A stretch of DNA of 64,000 nucleotides from an uncultured Litoreibacter sp. GTDB taxonomy: Bacteria > Pseudomonadota > Alphaproteobacteria > Rhodobacterales > Rhodobacteraceae. Position 1 is the first letter of the stretch; the number at the start of each line of letters is the position of its first letter. The notes beneath the pieces were generated by a model. That model saw only the letters and a list, made by a program, of their open reading frames with translations, had not been told where the DNA came from and did no database searches. A program made the translations under genes and the position numbers. The stretch is taken from contig CANLQL010000002.1 in NCBI GenBank assembly GCA_947493265.1, positions 1 to 64,000 on the forward strand. The letters are read 5' to 3'. Shown one piece after another: positions 9,269 to 18,825 of the stretch.

Positions 9269-12200
9269 ATGCATCTGCTCGCAGCAACGCCGGGTGCGAT
9301 TGATGACGGCAAGGAACCCGTCGATCTGGGCCAGACCCCTGCAGATGTCGTGTTCATCTCAGCCGCCGATACAGAGCTTGCTGCCCTCTCAGCGGCACGT
9401 TCGGAAAGCCCGGAAGGCACATCGCTTCCCAGTTTGCGCCTTGCCAGCCTGATGCATCTGATGCACCCGATGTCAGTCGATTTGCATATCGATGACTGCG
9501 CGGCCCGTTCAAAACTGGTCGTTGCGCGGGTACTAGGTGGGTCCGGCTACTGGAAATACGGGCTGGAGCAATATGCCGCGCGATTGCACGAAGCGGGTGT
9601 GCCCTTCGCCGCGCTTCCGGGGGATGACAAGGACGATCCGGAGCTGCGCGGCTTGTCGACGGTTGCACCTGAAGATTACGACGCCCTGTGGTCATACCTC
9701 GTTGAAGGAGGCCCGCAAAATGCGGCTGGGCTCCTGGAATATTGCCAGGCAATGCTTGAGGGGGGAGAGAAGCCGCAAGCGGCCAGTCCCTTGCTGCGGG
9801 CCGGGCTTTACTGGCCCGGCAGCGGTGTAGCTGATCTTGAAACGTTGCGTGAGCATTGGACCGATGGCGCGCCGGTCGTCCCGCTGGTCTTCTACCGCGC
9901 GCTAGTCCAAGGCGCGGGCTTGCACCCGATCAACCGCCTGGTCAAAGCAGTTTTGCGTGAAGGCCTGAACCCGATGCCCATATTTGTGGCATCGCTCAAG
10001 GATGCGGTCAGCCAGGCGACGCTGGCGCGCCTGTTTGGCGCAGCTCCGCCCGATGTGATCCTGAACATGACCTCTTTTGCCGTGGGCTCCCCCCATAGCG
10101 ACGATCCGGAAGCGCAAAACCCGCTGGCCGCCGCGACCGCCAATGCCGCGCCGGTTTTTCAGGTGGTCTTGGCCTCCTCCACAGAACAGGCGTGGGACGA
10201 AGGGGCCACTGGTCTATCTGCGCGCGATATCGCGATGAATGTCGCCCTGCCAGAGGTCGATGGCCGCATCCTCAGCCGCGCAGTCAGCTTCAAGGGAGAA
10301 GCGTTCTTTGACGAGGCGACGCAATGCCCGATTGCCACCTATCGCGCACGCGGCGACCGGATCAGTTTTGTCGCTTCCCTTGCCGCCAATTGGGCGCGCC
10401 TGCGCAAAACTGAGGTCAAGGCTCGCAAAGTTGCACTGATCCTGGCAAATTACCCCAACAAAGACGGCCGACTTGCGAACGGGGTCGGTCTCGACACGCC
10501 AGCGGCCACGGTTCATGTGATGGACCTTTTGAAAAACGCAGGATTTGCATGCAGTGTTCCGGATGATGCCAAATCCTTGATGGACCAGATCATGGCCGGG
10601 CCGACCAATTGGCTGACAGATCGCGCCGAGACCGAGGGCGGGGAAATCCTGACCCTTGAAGACTACAAAGCGGCCTATGCCAAATTGCCCTATGACGTGC
10701 GCGCGCAAATCGAAGACCGCTGGGGTCCTCCCGAGAATGACCCATTCTTCTTGGCAAAAATACCTACTCCCACAGAGGCAAACGGCGCAGGTTTCAAGCT
10801 TTCCGTGCATCGTTTCGGACATGTAGTTGTGGGACTGCAACCCGCGCGCGGCTATAATATTGATCCGACCGAGACGTATCATTCCCCCGACCTCGTCCCG
10901 CCCCACAACTATCTGGCGTTCTATTTCTGGCTGCGGCATGCATTTGGGGCGCATGCGTTGGTCCATATGGGCAAACATGGCAATCTGGAATGGCTGCCCG
11001 GCAAGGCGCTGGCGCTCAGCGAGGCATGTCTGCCCGAAGCGGTGATGGGGCCCATGCCCCATATCTATCCGTTTATCGTTAACGATCCCGGCGAAGGCAC
11101 GCAGGCCAAGCGGCGCGCGCAGGCTGTGATTATCGACCATTTGACCCCGCCGCTGACACGCGCGGAAACCTATGGACCGCTGCGCGATCTCGAAGCGCTG
11201 GTTGATGAATATTACGAGGCCGCGGGTGTTGATCCCAGGCGCATCGATCTGCTGCGAAAAGAAATCCTCAGCCTGTCCGCGACAACTGGCCTGACCGAAG
11301 ATATCGGCATGACAGGGGCGGATGCTGACGGCGATCTGGCCAAGCTGGATGCATATCTGTGTGAGTTGAAAGAGGCGCAGATCCGGGACGGGTTGCACGT
11401 GTTCGGACAGTCCCCAAAGGATGATCTGGAACGCGACCTGGCGATAGCGCTGGTGCGGGTGCCGCGCGGTGACGGCAAGGGAGGTGATGCGTCGCTGATC
11501 CGCGCGCTGGCGCGTGATTGCGGCATCGGGCCGGAATTTGACCCGCTGGATTGCGACATGGCTGCTCCTTGGGACGGGCCGAGGCATAAGTTTCTGCAGG
11601 CTGCTGGTGGAGAAGATGATGTCTGGCGCAGCTGTGGTGATACGGTTGAGCGGTTGGAAAAACTGGCGCAATTGGCGCTTCAATGGTCAGAGACCCCTCA
11701 ATATTTCACCCATACCGCCGCGGTGCTGGAAGAAATACATGCACGCGTCCTACCGGCAGTCAGATCCTGTGGTCCGTCCGAGGGGGCGGGGCTTCTCACC
11801 GCCCTGTCAGGGCAATTCGTCGCCCCGGCACCTTCCGGTGCGCCGACCCGTGGGCGCTTGGATGTTCTGCCGACGGGGCGAAATTTCTATTCGGTCGACA
11901 GCCGTGCAGTCCCCACGCCAACTGCTTGGACCTTGGGTTGGAAATCTGCCAACCTCTTGATCGAAAAGCACCTGCAGACCCATGGTGACTGGCCGCGCAC
12001 CATGCTTTTGACCGCTTGGGGCACGGCAAATATGCGCACAGGTGGTGATGACATCGCGCAATGTCTTGCCCTGATGGGTGTTAAGCCGAAATGGGACAGC
12101 GCAAACCGCCGCGTCACCGGGTTTGAGATCTTGCCGCAGGGGGTTTTGGGGCGTCCACGCGTTGACGTCACTTTGCGCATATCCGGGTTCTTCCGTGATG

Positions 12201-13081
12201 CTTTCCCGCAGCAAATTGCACTCGTTGACAGTGCCGCGCGGGCGGTCATGGCCTTGGACGAGCCTGACGAGCTGAACCCGGCTGCAGTGCGTTTCCGATC
12301 AGAAGGGGACAGCGCGCGTGTCTATGGTTCCAAACCCGGGGCGTATGGTGCCGGTCTGCAAGCGATGATCGACGAACGGCTCTGGGCGGACAAGGCTGAC
12401 CTGGCCGAAGCCTATCTGGAATGGGGCAGCTACGCATACGGCAAAGACCATGAAGGCGACCAACGCAAAGACGCCTTCAAAACCCGCCTTGGACAAACCG
12501 AAGCAATTGTTCAAAACCAGGACAATCGCGAACATGATATCCTCGACAGCGATGACTACTACCAGTTTGAAGGCGGTGCAGCTGCGGCGGTGTCTACGCT
12601 GCAGGGTCAGGATCGAGTAGTTTATCACAACGACCATTCCCGACCCGAACGTCCCGTTATTCGCACCTTGGATGACGAGATCGGGCGCGTCGTGCGGTCG
12701 CGTGTGGTCAATCCCAAATGGATCGAGGGCGTCAAACGGCACGGCTACAAAGGCGCGTTCGAGATGGCCGCGACACTGGATTACCTATTCGCGTTTGCCG
12801 CGACGACCGGGGCTGTCAAAAACCACCATTTCGACCTCGTGCATCAAGCGTTTCTGGAAGACGAGGACACGCGCGCCTTTATCGAAGACAACAATGCGCC
12901 AGCCTTGCGGGAAATGGCGGAGCGCTTGAACGAGGCGATTGAGCGGGGCCTTTGGGTGCCGAAATCCAACTCAGCGCGCGCATTGCTTGATCAACTGCGC
13001 GACGGCGCGCCGCTTGCATCAAACCTGTCAGACGGGCAGGGTAATTCATCGACACATACGGGAGCAGACCATGAGCAATGA
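9269..13081 (+). CDS. cobN: Cobaltochelatase subunit CobN
   Basis: A 1270-residue CobN/magnesium-chelatase H-type subunit. It binds hydrogenobyrinate a,c-diamide and inserts cobalt with CobS and CobT in the aerobic B12 pathway. Family segments include HMGKHGNLEWLPGK, PHIYPFIVNDPGEG, TAWGTANMRTGGDD and RVDVTLRISGFFRDAFP. The length is normal for CobN. CobS and CobT are not in the window. The ATG start has only a weak Shine-Dalgarno. The end overlaps the start of cobO by 11 bp. Confidence 0.96.
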   Translation: MHLLAATPGAIDDGKEPVDLGQTPADVVFISAADTELAALSAARSESPEGTSLPSLRLASLMHLMHPMSVDLHIDDCAARSKLVVARVLGGSGYWKYGLEQYAARLHEAGVPFAALPGDDKDDPELRGLSTVAPEDYDALWSYLVEGGPQNAAGLLEYCQAMLEGGEKPQAASPLLRAGLYWPGSGVADLETLREHWTDGAPVVPLVFYRALVQGAGLHPINRLVKAVLREGLNPMPIFVASLKDAVSQATLARLFGAAPPDVILNMTSFAVGSPHSDDPEAQNPLAAATANAAPVFQVVLASSTEQAWDEGATGLSARDIAMNVALPEVDGRILSRAVSFKGEAFFDEATQCPIATYRARGDRISFVASLAANWARLRKTEVKARKVALILANYPNKDGRLANGVGLDTPAATVHVMDLLKNAGFACSVPDDAKSLMDQIMAGPTNWLTDRAETEGGEILTLEDYKAAYAKLPYDVRAQIEDRWGPPENDPFFLAKIPTPTEANGAGFKLSVHRFGHVVVGLQPARGYNIDPTETYHSPDLVPPHNYLAFYFWLRHAFGAHALVHMGKHGNLEWLPGKALALSEACLPEAVMGPMPHIYPFIVNDPGEGTQAKRRAQAVIIDHLTPPLTRAETYGPLRDLEALVDEYYEAAGVDPRRIDLLRKEILSLSATTGLTEDIGMTGADADGDLAKLDAYLCELKEAQIRDGLHVFGQSPKDDLERDLAIALVRVPRGDGKGGDASLIRALARDCGIGPEFDPLDCDMAAPWDGPRHKFLQAAGGEDDVWRSCGDTVERLEKLAQLALQWSETPQYFTHTAAVLEEIHARVLPAVRSCGPSEGAGLLTALSGQFVAPAPSGAPTRGRLDVLPTGRNFYSVDSRAVPTPTAWTLGWKSANLLIEKHLQTHGDWPRTMLLTAWGTANMRTGGDDIAQCLALMGVKPKWDSANRRVTGFEILPQGVLGRPRVDVTLRISGFFRDAFPQQIALVDSAARAVMALDEPDELNPAAVRFRSEGDSARVYGSKPGAYGAGLQAMIDERLWADKADLAEAYLEWGSYAYGKDHEGDQRKDAFKTRLGQTEAIVQNQDNREHDILDSDDYYQFEGGAAAAVSTLQGQDRVVYHNDHSRPERPVIRTLDDEIGRVVRSRVVNPKWIEGVKRHGYKGAFEMAATLDYLFAFAATTGAVKNHHFDLVHQAFLEDEDTRAFIEDNNAPALREMAERLNEAIERGLWVPKSNSARALLDQLRDGAPLASNLSDGQGNSSTHTGADHEQ

Positions 13082-13691
13082 GACCCCAGAGGATCTGGAT
13101 CGCCACGCCTCCAAAATGGCCAAGAAGAAGGCCGCGCGCGACAAGATCATGGCCACCAAGACTGAAAAACGCGGGCTGGTGATCGTCCATACCGGCAAAG
13201 GCAAAGGCAAAAGCTCTGCCGCGTTCGGGATGATTTTCCGTTGCATTGCCCATGACATGCAATGCGCCGTTGTACAGTTCATCAAAGGCGGGATGAGCAC
13301 CGGGGAACGCGACCTGATCCTTGGCAAGTTTCAGGACACCTGCAGTTTCTATACGATGGGCGAAGGCTTCACTTGGGAAACGCAGGACAAGTCCCGTGAT
13401 ATCGAAATGGCCTCGGCCGCGTGGGAGAAGGCGAAAGAGCTGATCCGAGACCCCGCAAATACCATGGTTTTGCTGGACGAGATCAACATCGCGCTGCGCT
13501 ACGATTATATCGGTATCAATGAAGTGGTCGCGTTTCTGGTCGAGGAAAAACCCGAAATGACCCATGTTGTTCTAACTGGTCGCAACGCCAAAGAAGAACT
13601 TATCGAGATCGCTGACCTTGTCACCGAGATGGAACTGGTCAAACATCCGTTCAGGTCCGGCATCAAAGCGCAGATTGGTGTGGAGTTCTGA
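13071..13691 (+). CDS. cobO: Corrinoid adenosyltransferase CobO
   Basis: A 206-residue CobO/BtuR-type ATP:cob(I)alamin (corrinoid) adenosyltransferase. The P-loop GKGKGKSS lies at residues 42-49 and is preceded by a basic helix (SKMAKKKAARDK). Further family segments are VQFIKGG, LLDEINIALRY and VVLTGRNAKEEL. The start at MSNETPED overlaps the cobN stop and has AGCAGACC in front, so translation is probably coupled. It completes the cobalt-uptake, chelation and adenosylation set of this operon. Confidence 0.95.
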   Translation: MSNETPEDLDRHASKMAKKKAARDKIMATKTEKRGLVIVHTGKGKGKSSAAFGMIFRCIAHDMQCAVVQFIKGGMSTGERDLILGKFQDTCSFYTMGEGFTWETQDKSRDIEMASAAWEKAKELIRDPANTMVLLDEINIALRYDYIGINEVVAFLVEEKPEMTHVVLTGRNAKEELIEIADLVTEMELVKHPFRSGIKAQIGVEF

Positions 13692-13712
13692 GACAAAAAC
13701 CGGGGGGATCAA

Positions 13713-15341
13713 ATGCAAGCGATGATGATGCACCGCAACATGAAAGTTGCGGATATACTGACCTTCGCTGCTGAAATTCATCCAACCGGGGAAATTGTGT
13801 CGCGCCGAACCGAAGGCGACCTGCACCGCACCACCTATGCAGATACCGCGAAACGGGTCGCGCAGCTGGCCCATGGGCTGGTGGCTCTGGGCATGACGCC
13901 GGGCGACCGGATCGCGACACTGGCCTGGAACGGCTACCGCCATTTTGAGTTGTATTACGCGATCTCCGGTGCCGGGGGTGTATGCCACACAATCAACCCG
14001 CGCCTGTCCCAGGAACAAATGCTTTATATTGTTGGGCATGCCGACGACAAAGTTCTGTTTGTTGATCTGACCTTCGTGCCCATGATTGAGGCCTTGGCCG
14101 ACCAACTGCCGCCTGATTTGCGGTTCGTTTTGATGACAGACAAGGCCCACATGCCGGATAGTGCGGTCGCGTTTCTGTGCTACGAGGACTTGCTGGACGG
14201 TCATCCAACCCAGTTCGAATGGCCTGATATCGACGAAAACGATGCAGCCGGTCTGTGCTATACGTCTGGGACGACGGGCAATCCCAAAGGGACGCTGTTT
14301 TCCCACCGCTCCATGGTTTTGCACGCGATGAGCGTGGCGATTGCCTTGCCAAAAGCTCTGAACCAGTCATCCCGTATCTTGCCGGTTGTGCCGTTGTTCC
14401 ACGTCAATGCCTGGGGTCTGCCCTATGCTGCACCACTGACGGGCGCGTCGCTGATTTTTCCGGGACCCGCCTTGGATGGTGAAAGCTTGTTCAACTTGAT
14501 GGACGCGGAAAAAGTCTACTCTGCGTGGGGTGTTCCAACGGTTTGGTTGGGTTTGCTTGGCCAGATAGAGGCCGAGGGTCGCATCCCTGATGGGTTGGGT
14601 GATGTGGTGATCGGCGGCTCTGCAGCGCCGCGGTCGATGATTGAGGCGTTTGAAGCCAAGGGCATCAATGTGTGCCACGCCTGGGGCATGACAGAGATGA
14701 GCCCGGTTGGCACGCAAGGCAACCTGACACCGCATCTGGAAGACTTGCCGCTGGAAGACCGGTTGAACATCAAATCCAAGCAAGGGCGGCGCATCTTCGG
14801 GGTTGATCTGAAAATCGTGGATGAGGCGGGCGTGGCGCTGCCCCATGACGGCCAAACCTCCGGGGAGCTTTACGTGCGCGGGAATACCATCGCGTCAGGC
14901 TATTTCAACAACCCGGACGCCACCGCTGACGCCTTGGACAGCGACGGTTGGTTTGGTACCGGGGACATGGCGACGATTGACGGGGATGGGTATTTGACGA
15001 TCACGGACCGGGCAAAGGATCTGATCAAGTCGGGTGGTGAATGGATCAGCTCCCTTGATCTTGAAAACGCGGCGATGGCGCATCCTTGCGTGGCGAATTG
15101 TGCGGTGATTGCCGTGCCACATGCCAAATGGGATGAGCGGCCGCTATTGGTCGTGGTTCCGGCCGACGGCCAGCAGGTCGACAAAGCGGAGCTTCTGGCG
15201 CTTCTGGGCAAGCAGTTTGCGAAGTGGCAAGTGCCGGATGACGTGGTTTTCACCGACGCGTTGCCGCTAACCGCGACGGGTAAAATCTCCAAACTGACAT
15301 TGCGGGCGATCTACGCAGATCACGTTCTGCCCGATGCCTAA
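13713..15341 (+). CDS. Acyl-CoA synthetase (AMP-forming, fatty-acyl/DmdB-like)
   Basis: A 542-residue ANL-superfamily ligase that activates a carboxylic acid with ATP and CoA. The phosphate-binding loop YTSGTTGNPKG is near residue 183. Other core motifs are GWFGTGDMA, DRAKDLIKSGGEW and the C-terminal catalytic lysine region LTATGKISK. The N-terminal region (REIVSRR-like, LAWNGYRHFELYYA, HTINPRL) resembles medium/short-chain and methylmercaptopropionate ligases of roseobacters; the acid itself cannot be told. The ribosome-binding site is GGGGGGAT. It leads a five-gene acyl-CoA operon and overlaps the next gene by 8 bp. Confidence 0.9.
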   Translation: MQAMMMHRNMKVADILTFAAEIHPTGEIVSRRTEGDLHRTTYADTAKRVAQLAHGLVALGMTPGDRIATLAWNGYRHFELYYAISGAGGVCHTINPRLSQEQMLYIVGHADDKVLFVDLTFVPMIEALADQLPPDLRFVLMTDKAHMPDSAVAFLCYEDLLDGHPTQFEWPDIDENDAAGLCYTSGTTGNPKGTLFSHRSMVLHAMSVAIALPKALNQSSRILPVVPLFHVNAWGLPYAAPLTGASLIFPGPALDGESLFNLMDAEKVYSAWGVPTVWLGLLGQIEAEGRIPDGLGDVVIGGSAAPRSMIEAFEAKGINVCHAWGMTEMSPVGTQGNLTPHLEDLPLEDRLNIKSKQGRRIFGVDLKIVDEAGVALPHDGQTSGELYVRGNTIASGYFNNPDATADALDSDGWFGTGDMATIDGDGYLTITDRAKDLIKSGGEWISSLDLENAAMAHPCVANCAVIAVPHAKWDERPLLVVVPADGQQVDKAELLALLGKQFAKWQVPDDVVFTDALPLTATGKISKLTLRAIYADHVLPDA

Positions 15342-15783
15342 GGCAACGCTTCAACCGGGCTTTGAAGCGGTTTCACGCTGGTTTGAGATCAGTCAGGCGC
15401 AGATCGATGCGTTTGCGGAGGTGACGCAAGATAAGCAGGCGTTGCATCTTGATCCCGACTACGCCGCACAGACGCCGTTTGGGGGTACGATTGCGCATGG
15501 GTTTTTGACGTTGTCGATGCTGTCCGCGATGGCCTACGACGCGATGCCTGACACGGTCGGGGACGAGCTTAGCGTGAATTACGGGTTCGATCGGATCAGG
15601 TTTTTGTCGCCGGTTCGGTCAGGCGCCCGCCTGCGGGGCAAATTTGTTTTGGACAGTCGCGACTGGGTGGACGAAACTACGGTCGCGCTGCTGTGGTCGG
15701 TCACAATAGATATCGACGGCCAGGACAAGCCCGCCTTGGTCGCGGCATGGCGCAACCGGTTATATTTTGAAGGGAAAGACTGA
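15334..15783 (+). CDS. MaoC-like (R)-specific enoyl-CoA hydratase
   Basis: A 149-residue hot-dog-fold MaoC/NodN-type protein. The hydratase motif is seen in HLDPDYAAQTPFGGTIAHGF, with the expected Asp and His. Members hydrate enoyl-CoA thioesters. It overlaps the ligase gene upstream and lies 2 bp before the acyl-CoA dehydrogenase. This places it in one pathway in which an acid is activated, transformed as a CoA ester and oxidised. Confidence 0.88.
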   Translation: MPKATLQPGFEAVSRWFEISQAQIDAFAEVTQDKQALHLDPDYAAQTPFGGTIAHGFLTLSMLSAMAYDAMPDTVGDELSVNYGFDRIRFLSPVRSGARLRGKFVLDSRDWVDETTVALLWSVTIDIDGQDKPALVAAWRNRLYFEGKD

Positions 15784-15785
15784 GC

Positions 15786-17021
15786 ATGGATTTAGGTGTC
15801 AGCGACAAGGTCAGACCTTTGATCGACAAGGTGCGCGAAATGGTGGAGACCGAGATCGCACCGCTTGACGCAGAATATGACAGCGAGGTTGGCAAGCACC
15901 CGTCCGGCGACAGGTTTCAGCACACTGATCGCCAGCTGGAGATTTTGAACGGGTTAAAGGATCTGGCGAAATCGCGGGGGCTTTGGAATTTCTGGCTGAC
16001 CGACAGCGACAAGGGTTATGGGCTTTCCACGGTTGAATACGCCTATTTGGCCGAAGAAATGGGCAAGGTCGGCATCGCGGCAGAGGTATTTAATTGCAAT
16101 GCGCCCGATACCGGCAACATGGAAGTGTTTGAGCGTTACGGCACACAAGCCCACAAAGACCGCTGGCTGGCGCGGCTATTGGAAGGCGAAATTCGTTCTG
16201 CCTACCTTATGACGGAGCCGCAAGTTGCGTCTTCGGATGCGACGAATATCGCGCTCAGCGCGGTGCGTGATGGGGATGACTGGGTGCTCAACGGGGAGAA
16301 ATGGTGGGCGTCAGGGGCGGGTGATCCGCGCTGCGCGGTCTACATCGTGATGACCTGCACAAACCCGGACGCAGACAAGCATGCGCGCCATTCAATGTTT
16401 GTCGTGGATGCCGCCAGCCCCGGCATTGACGTTTTGCGCCCGATGCATGTGTTTCACCATGATGATGCGCCACACGGGCATATGCATATTCGCTTCACCG
16501 ATGTGCGCGTGCCGGCTGCTGATCTGATCCTTGGGGAAGGTCGGGGTTTCGAAGTGGCACAGGGGCGTCTTGGACCGGGGCGTATCCATCACTGTATGCG
16601 TGCCATCGGTCAGGCCGAACGCGCCTTGGAATTGATGACAAAGCGCGCGCTTAGCCGGGAAGCTTTCGGTAAAAAGCTCGCCGATCTTGGCGCGAATTAC
16701 GACATCATCGCCAATGCCCGTATGGAGATTGAACAAGCCCGGCTTCTTTGCCTGAAAGCCGCGTGGATGATGGACACCAAGGGGGTCCGTGAAGCGCAGC
16801 CTTGGATCAGTCAGATCAAGGTCGTGGCCCCGTTGATGGCGTTGAAAGTCGTTGATGAAGCGATGCAAATGCATGGCGCGGGGGGCATCTCGCAAGACCA
16901 GCCTTTCGCGAAAATGTGGACCCATCTGCGTACGCTCAGGCTTGCGGATGGTCCTGATGCCGTGCACCGGCGCCAAGTTGCGCGGGCGGAGTTGCGAAAA
17001 TACTCCAATGAACGCAGATGA
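15786..17021 (+). CDS. Acyl-CoA dehydrogenase, ACAD10/11-like
   Basis: A 411-residue flavoprotein of the acyl-CoA dehydrogenase family. The FAD/substrate-contacting AYLMTEPQVASSDATNI, the middle-domain GEKWWASGAGDP and the C-terminal HGAGGISQDQPFAKMW followed by LRLADGPDAVH are characteristic of ACAD10/11-type members. It overlaps the APH-like kinase gene by 4 bp. ACAD10/11 and bacterial LvaC work with such kinases on 4-hydroxyacyl-CoA, which suggests the same here. Confidence 0.9.
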   Translation: MDLGVSDKVRPLIDKVREMVETEIAPLDAEYDSEVGKHPSGDRFQHTDRQLEILNGLKDLAKSRGLWNFWLTDSDKGYGLSTVEYAYLAEEMGKVGIAAEVFNCNAPDTGNMEVFERYGTQAHKDRWLARLLEGEIRSAYLMTEPQVASSDATNIALSAVRDGDDWVLNGEKWWASGAGDPRCAVYIVMTCTNPDADKHARHSMFVVDAASPGIDVLRPMHVFHHDDAPHGHMHIRFTDVRVPAADLILGEGRGFEVAQGRLGPGRIHHCMRAIGQAERALELMTKRALSREAFGKKLADLGANYDIIANARMEIEQARLLCLKAAWMMDTKGVREAQPWISQIKVVAPLMALKVVDEAMQMHGAGGISQDQPFAKMWTHLRTLRLADGPDAVHRRQVARAELRKYSNERR

Positions 17022-18043
17022 GCGTCGACGATCTGGATATTGATGCCGTCCGCAACTGGGTGGATGGTCGATTGGACGGGTTTGACACTGTCACCGGGGT
17101 TCACAAGTTTGACGTGGGCCAGTCAAACCCGACCTACAAGATCGAAACCCCGGCAGCGGTTTACGTCTTGCGGCGCAAACCGCCGGGCAAACTGTTGAAA
17201 TCTGCCCATGCCGTAGACCGGGAATTTCGGGTCCAGTCCGCTTTGGCCGATACCGATGTGCCCGTTTCACGAATGCATCTTCTGTGTGAAGAGGACGAGG
17301 TTATCGGTTCCGCCTTCTACATCATGGACTTTATCGACGGCGTGACTTTTCGTGACCCGGCTTTGCCGCAACTTTTGAAAGAGCAACGCTCGGTCATCAT
17401 GGATGAGATGAATCGGGTCCTATGCGCCATCCACCGGGTAAACATTCATGCCAACGGGTTGTCAGATTTCGGGGCACCCGGGGCCTATTACAAGCGCCAG
17501 TTGCTGAGGTGGACTAGTCAGTACCGATCCTCTGTGGATACAGAGATTGCGGATATGGAGGACTTGATCACCTGGCTGTCGGCCAATGTTCCGAAAGAAG
17601 ATGGGTTGCAAACGCTGGTTCACGGGGACTTCCGGATCGACAACCTGCTGTTTGATCCAGACAATTTGCGCTGCGTTGGCGTTCTGGATTGGGAATTGTC
17701 GACATTGGGTCATCCAAACGCTGATCTGGCCGGGCTGATTATGCAATGGCAATTGCCCGCAGGCGAAGAAGGGCGCGGATTGGCGGGCATTGACCGGGTT
17801 GCAAACGGCCTGATGTCGGATCGCAGTTTCATCGCCACGTATTGCGCACGAATGTCACAGCCCGGCATCCCGGATTTCCGCTTCTATCTGGCGTTTGCCT
17901 TCTTCCGGATGGCTGCCATCTTGCAAGGTGTGAAAGCCCGCGCGCTGCTTGGCAACGCCTCGAACCCTGCACAAGCACTTAAGCTGGGTGCCTATGTGCC
18001 GGTCTATGCGCGGCTTGGTCTGGACGCGATCCGCTATGGATAA
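17018..18043 (+). CDS. APH-like phosphotransferase family protein (LvaA/ACAD10 N-domain type)
   Basis: A 341-residue protein-kinase-like aminoglycoside-phosphotransferase fold. The glycine-poor N-lobe holds YVLRRKPPGKLLKSAH with the ATP-binding Lys. The catalytic loop HGDFRIDNLLFD is near residue 202, and the metal-binding GVLDWELSTLGHP follows. In eukaryotic ACAD10/11 this domain is fused to the dehydrogenase, and in Pseudomonas LvaA it phosphorylates 4-hydroxyacyl-CoA. The 4-bp overlap with the upstream dehydrogenase supports that role rather than antibiotic resistance. Confidence 0.88.
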   Translation: MSVDDLDIDAVRNWVDGRLDGFDTVTGVHKFDVGQSNPTYKIETPAAVYVLRRKPPGKLLKSAHAVDREFRVQSALADTDVPVSRMHLLCEEDEVIGSAFYIMDFIDGVTFRDPALPQLLKEQRSVIMDEMNRVLCAIHRVNIHANGLSDFGAPGAYYKRQLLRWTSQYRSSVDTEIADMEDLITWLSANVPKEDGLQTLVHGDFRIDNLLFDPDNLRCVGVLDWELSTLGHPNADLAGLIMQWQLPAGEEGRGLAGIDRVANGLMSDRSFIATYCARMSQPGIPDFRFYLAFAFFRMAAILQGVKARALLGNASNPAQALKLGAYVPVYARLGLDAIRYG

Positions 18044-18824
18044 AGGTGGGTTGCAAGGCAAAGTCGTTTTGATCACCGGAGCGGCCAGCGGCTTCGGCGC
18101 AGATGCCGCATGTCGATTTGCGAAACAAGGGGCGCGGCTTGCGCTTTGTGATCTCAAAGGCGACGCGCTTGCGGCGGTCTGCGCGCCATTGATCGAAGAT
18201 GGCACGCATGTTGAGTTTGCATTGGTTGATGTCAGCGACCCCGATCAGGTTGCGCAGTTTCACGAAAACGTCGTCTCTGCGTTTGGTCGCATCGATATCG
18301 CAATTAATAACGCCGGAGTCGCCCATGATCTGACGCCGTTGCCCGAGCTGTCCATTGCCGAGTTCGATCGGGTCTTTTCGGTCAATGCGCGGGGCGTCTT
18401 TCTTGGATTGAAGGCGCAAATCCCGATCATGGTGGCCCAGAAGGGCGGGGTGATCTTGAACATTGCTTCTGCCGCAGGTCTTGTTGGGGCAGGCCAGTTG
18501 TCAGCCTATGCAGCCTCCAAACACGCTGTGGTTGGTCTGACCCGCTCAGCCGCAGATGAATGCGCGCGACACGACATCAGGATCAACGCGCTTTGTCCCT
18601 CTTTCGCGCAAACGCCGCTTTTTGACGACATGGCAGAGCATTTTTCGAAACGACAGGATATTGATGCGTGCCAGGTTGAACGCAAAATAACGCAGCGCAG
18701 TCTGATGGGGCGTTTGGCGACCTCCCAAGAAGTGGTGGACGCGATGGTCTGGCTTTGCAGTCCGCAAAACAGCTTCATGACAGGGCAGGCGATTGCACTT
18801 GATGGCGGATTGACCGCGATCTGA
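18036..18824 (+). CDS. SDR family oxidoreductase
   Basis: A 262-residue classical short-chain dehydrogenase. The NAD(P) motif TGAASGFG is near residue 14, NNAG follows, and the catalytic Ser (NIASAAG) and YAASK are intact. The start ATG overlaps the kinase gene by 8 bp; longer in-frame forms would run inside that gene. It is the last gene of the acyl-CoA operon. In the levulinate-type pathway an SDR (LvaD) interconverts the keto and hydroxy acids, which would suit this position. It converges on tesB with a 1-bp gap. Confidence 0.9.
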   Translation: MDKGGLQGKVVLITGAASGFGADAACRFAKQGARLALCDLKGDALAAVCAPLIEDGTHVEFALVDVSDPDQVAQFHENVVSAFGRIDIAINNAGVAHDLTPLPELSIAEFDRVFSVNARGVFLGLKAQIPIMVAQKGGVILNIASAAGLVGAGQLSAYAASKHAVVGLTRSAADECARHDIRINALCPSFAQTPLFDDMAEHFSKRQDIDACQVERKITQRSLMGRLATSQEVVDAMVWLCSPQNSFMTGQAIALDGGLTAI

Positions 18825-18825
18825 C

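Noticed and set aside
10214-11683. 489-codon open frame on the minus strand opposite cobN
   Set aside because: cobN is unambiguous in this stretch; the antisense frame has no recognisable motif and reflects GC-rich codon bias.
17018-18043. Aminoglycoside phosphotransferase (resistance gene)
   Set aside because: Its overlap with an ACAD10/11-like dehydrogenase and a CoA ligase operon points to a metabolic kinase instead.
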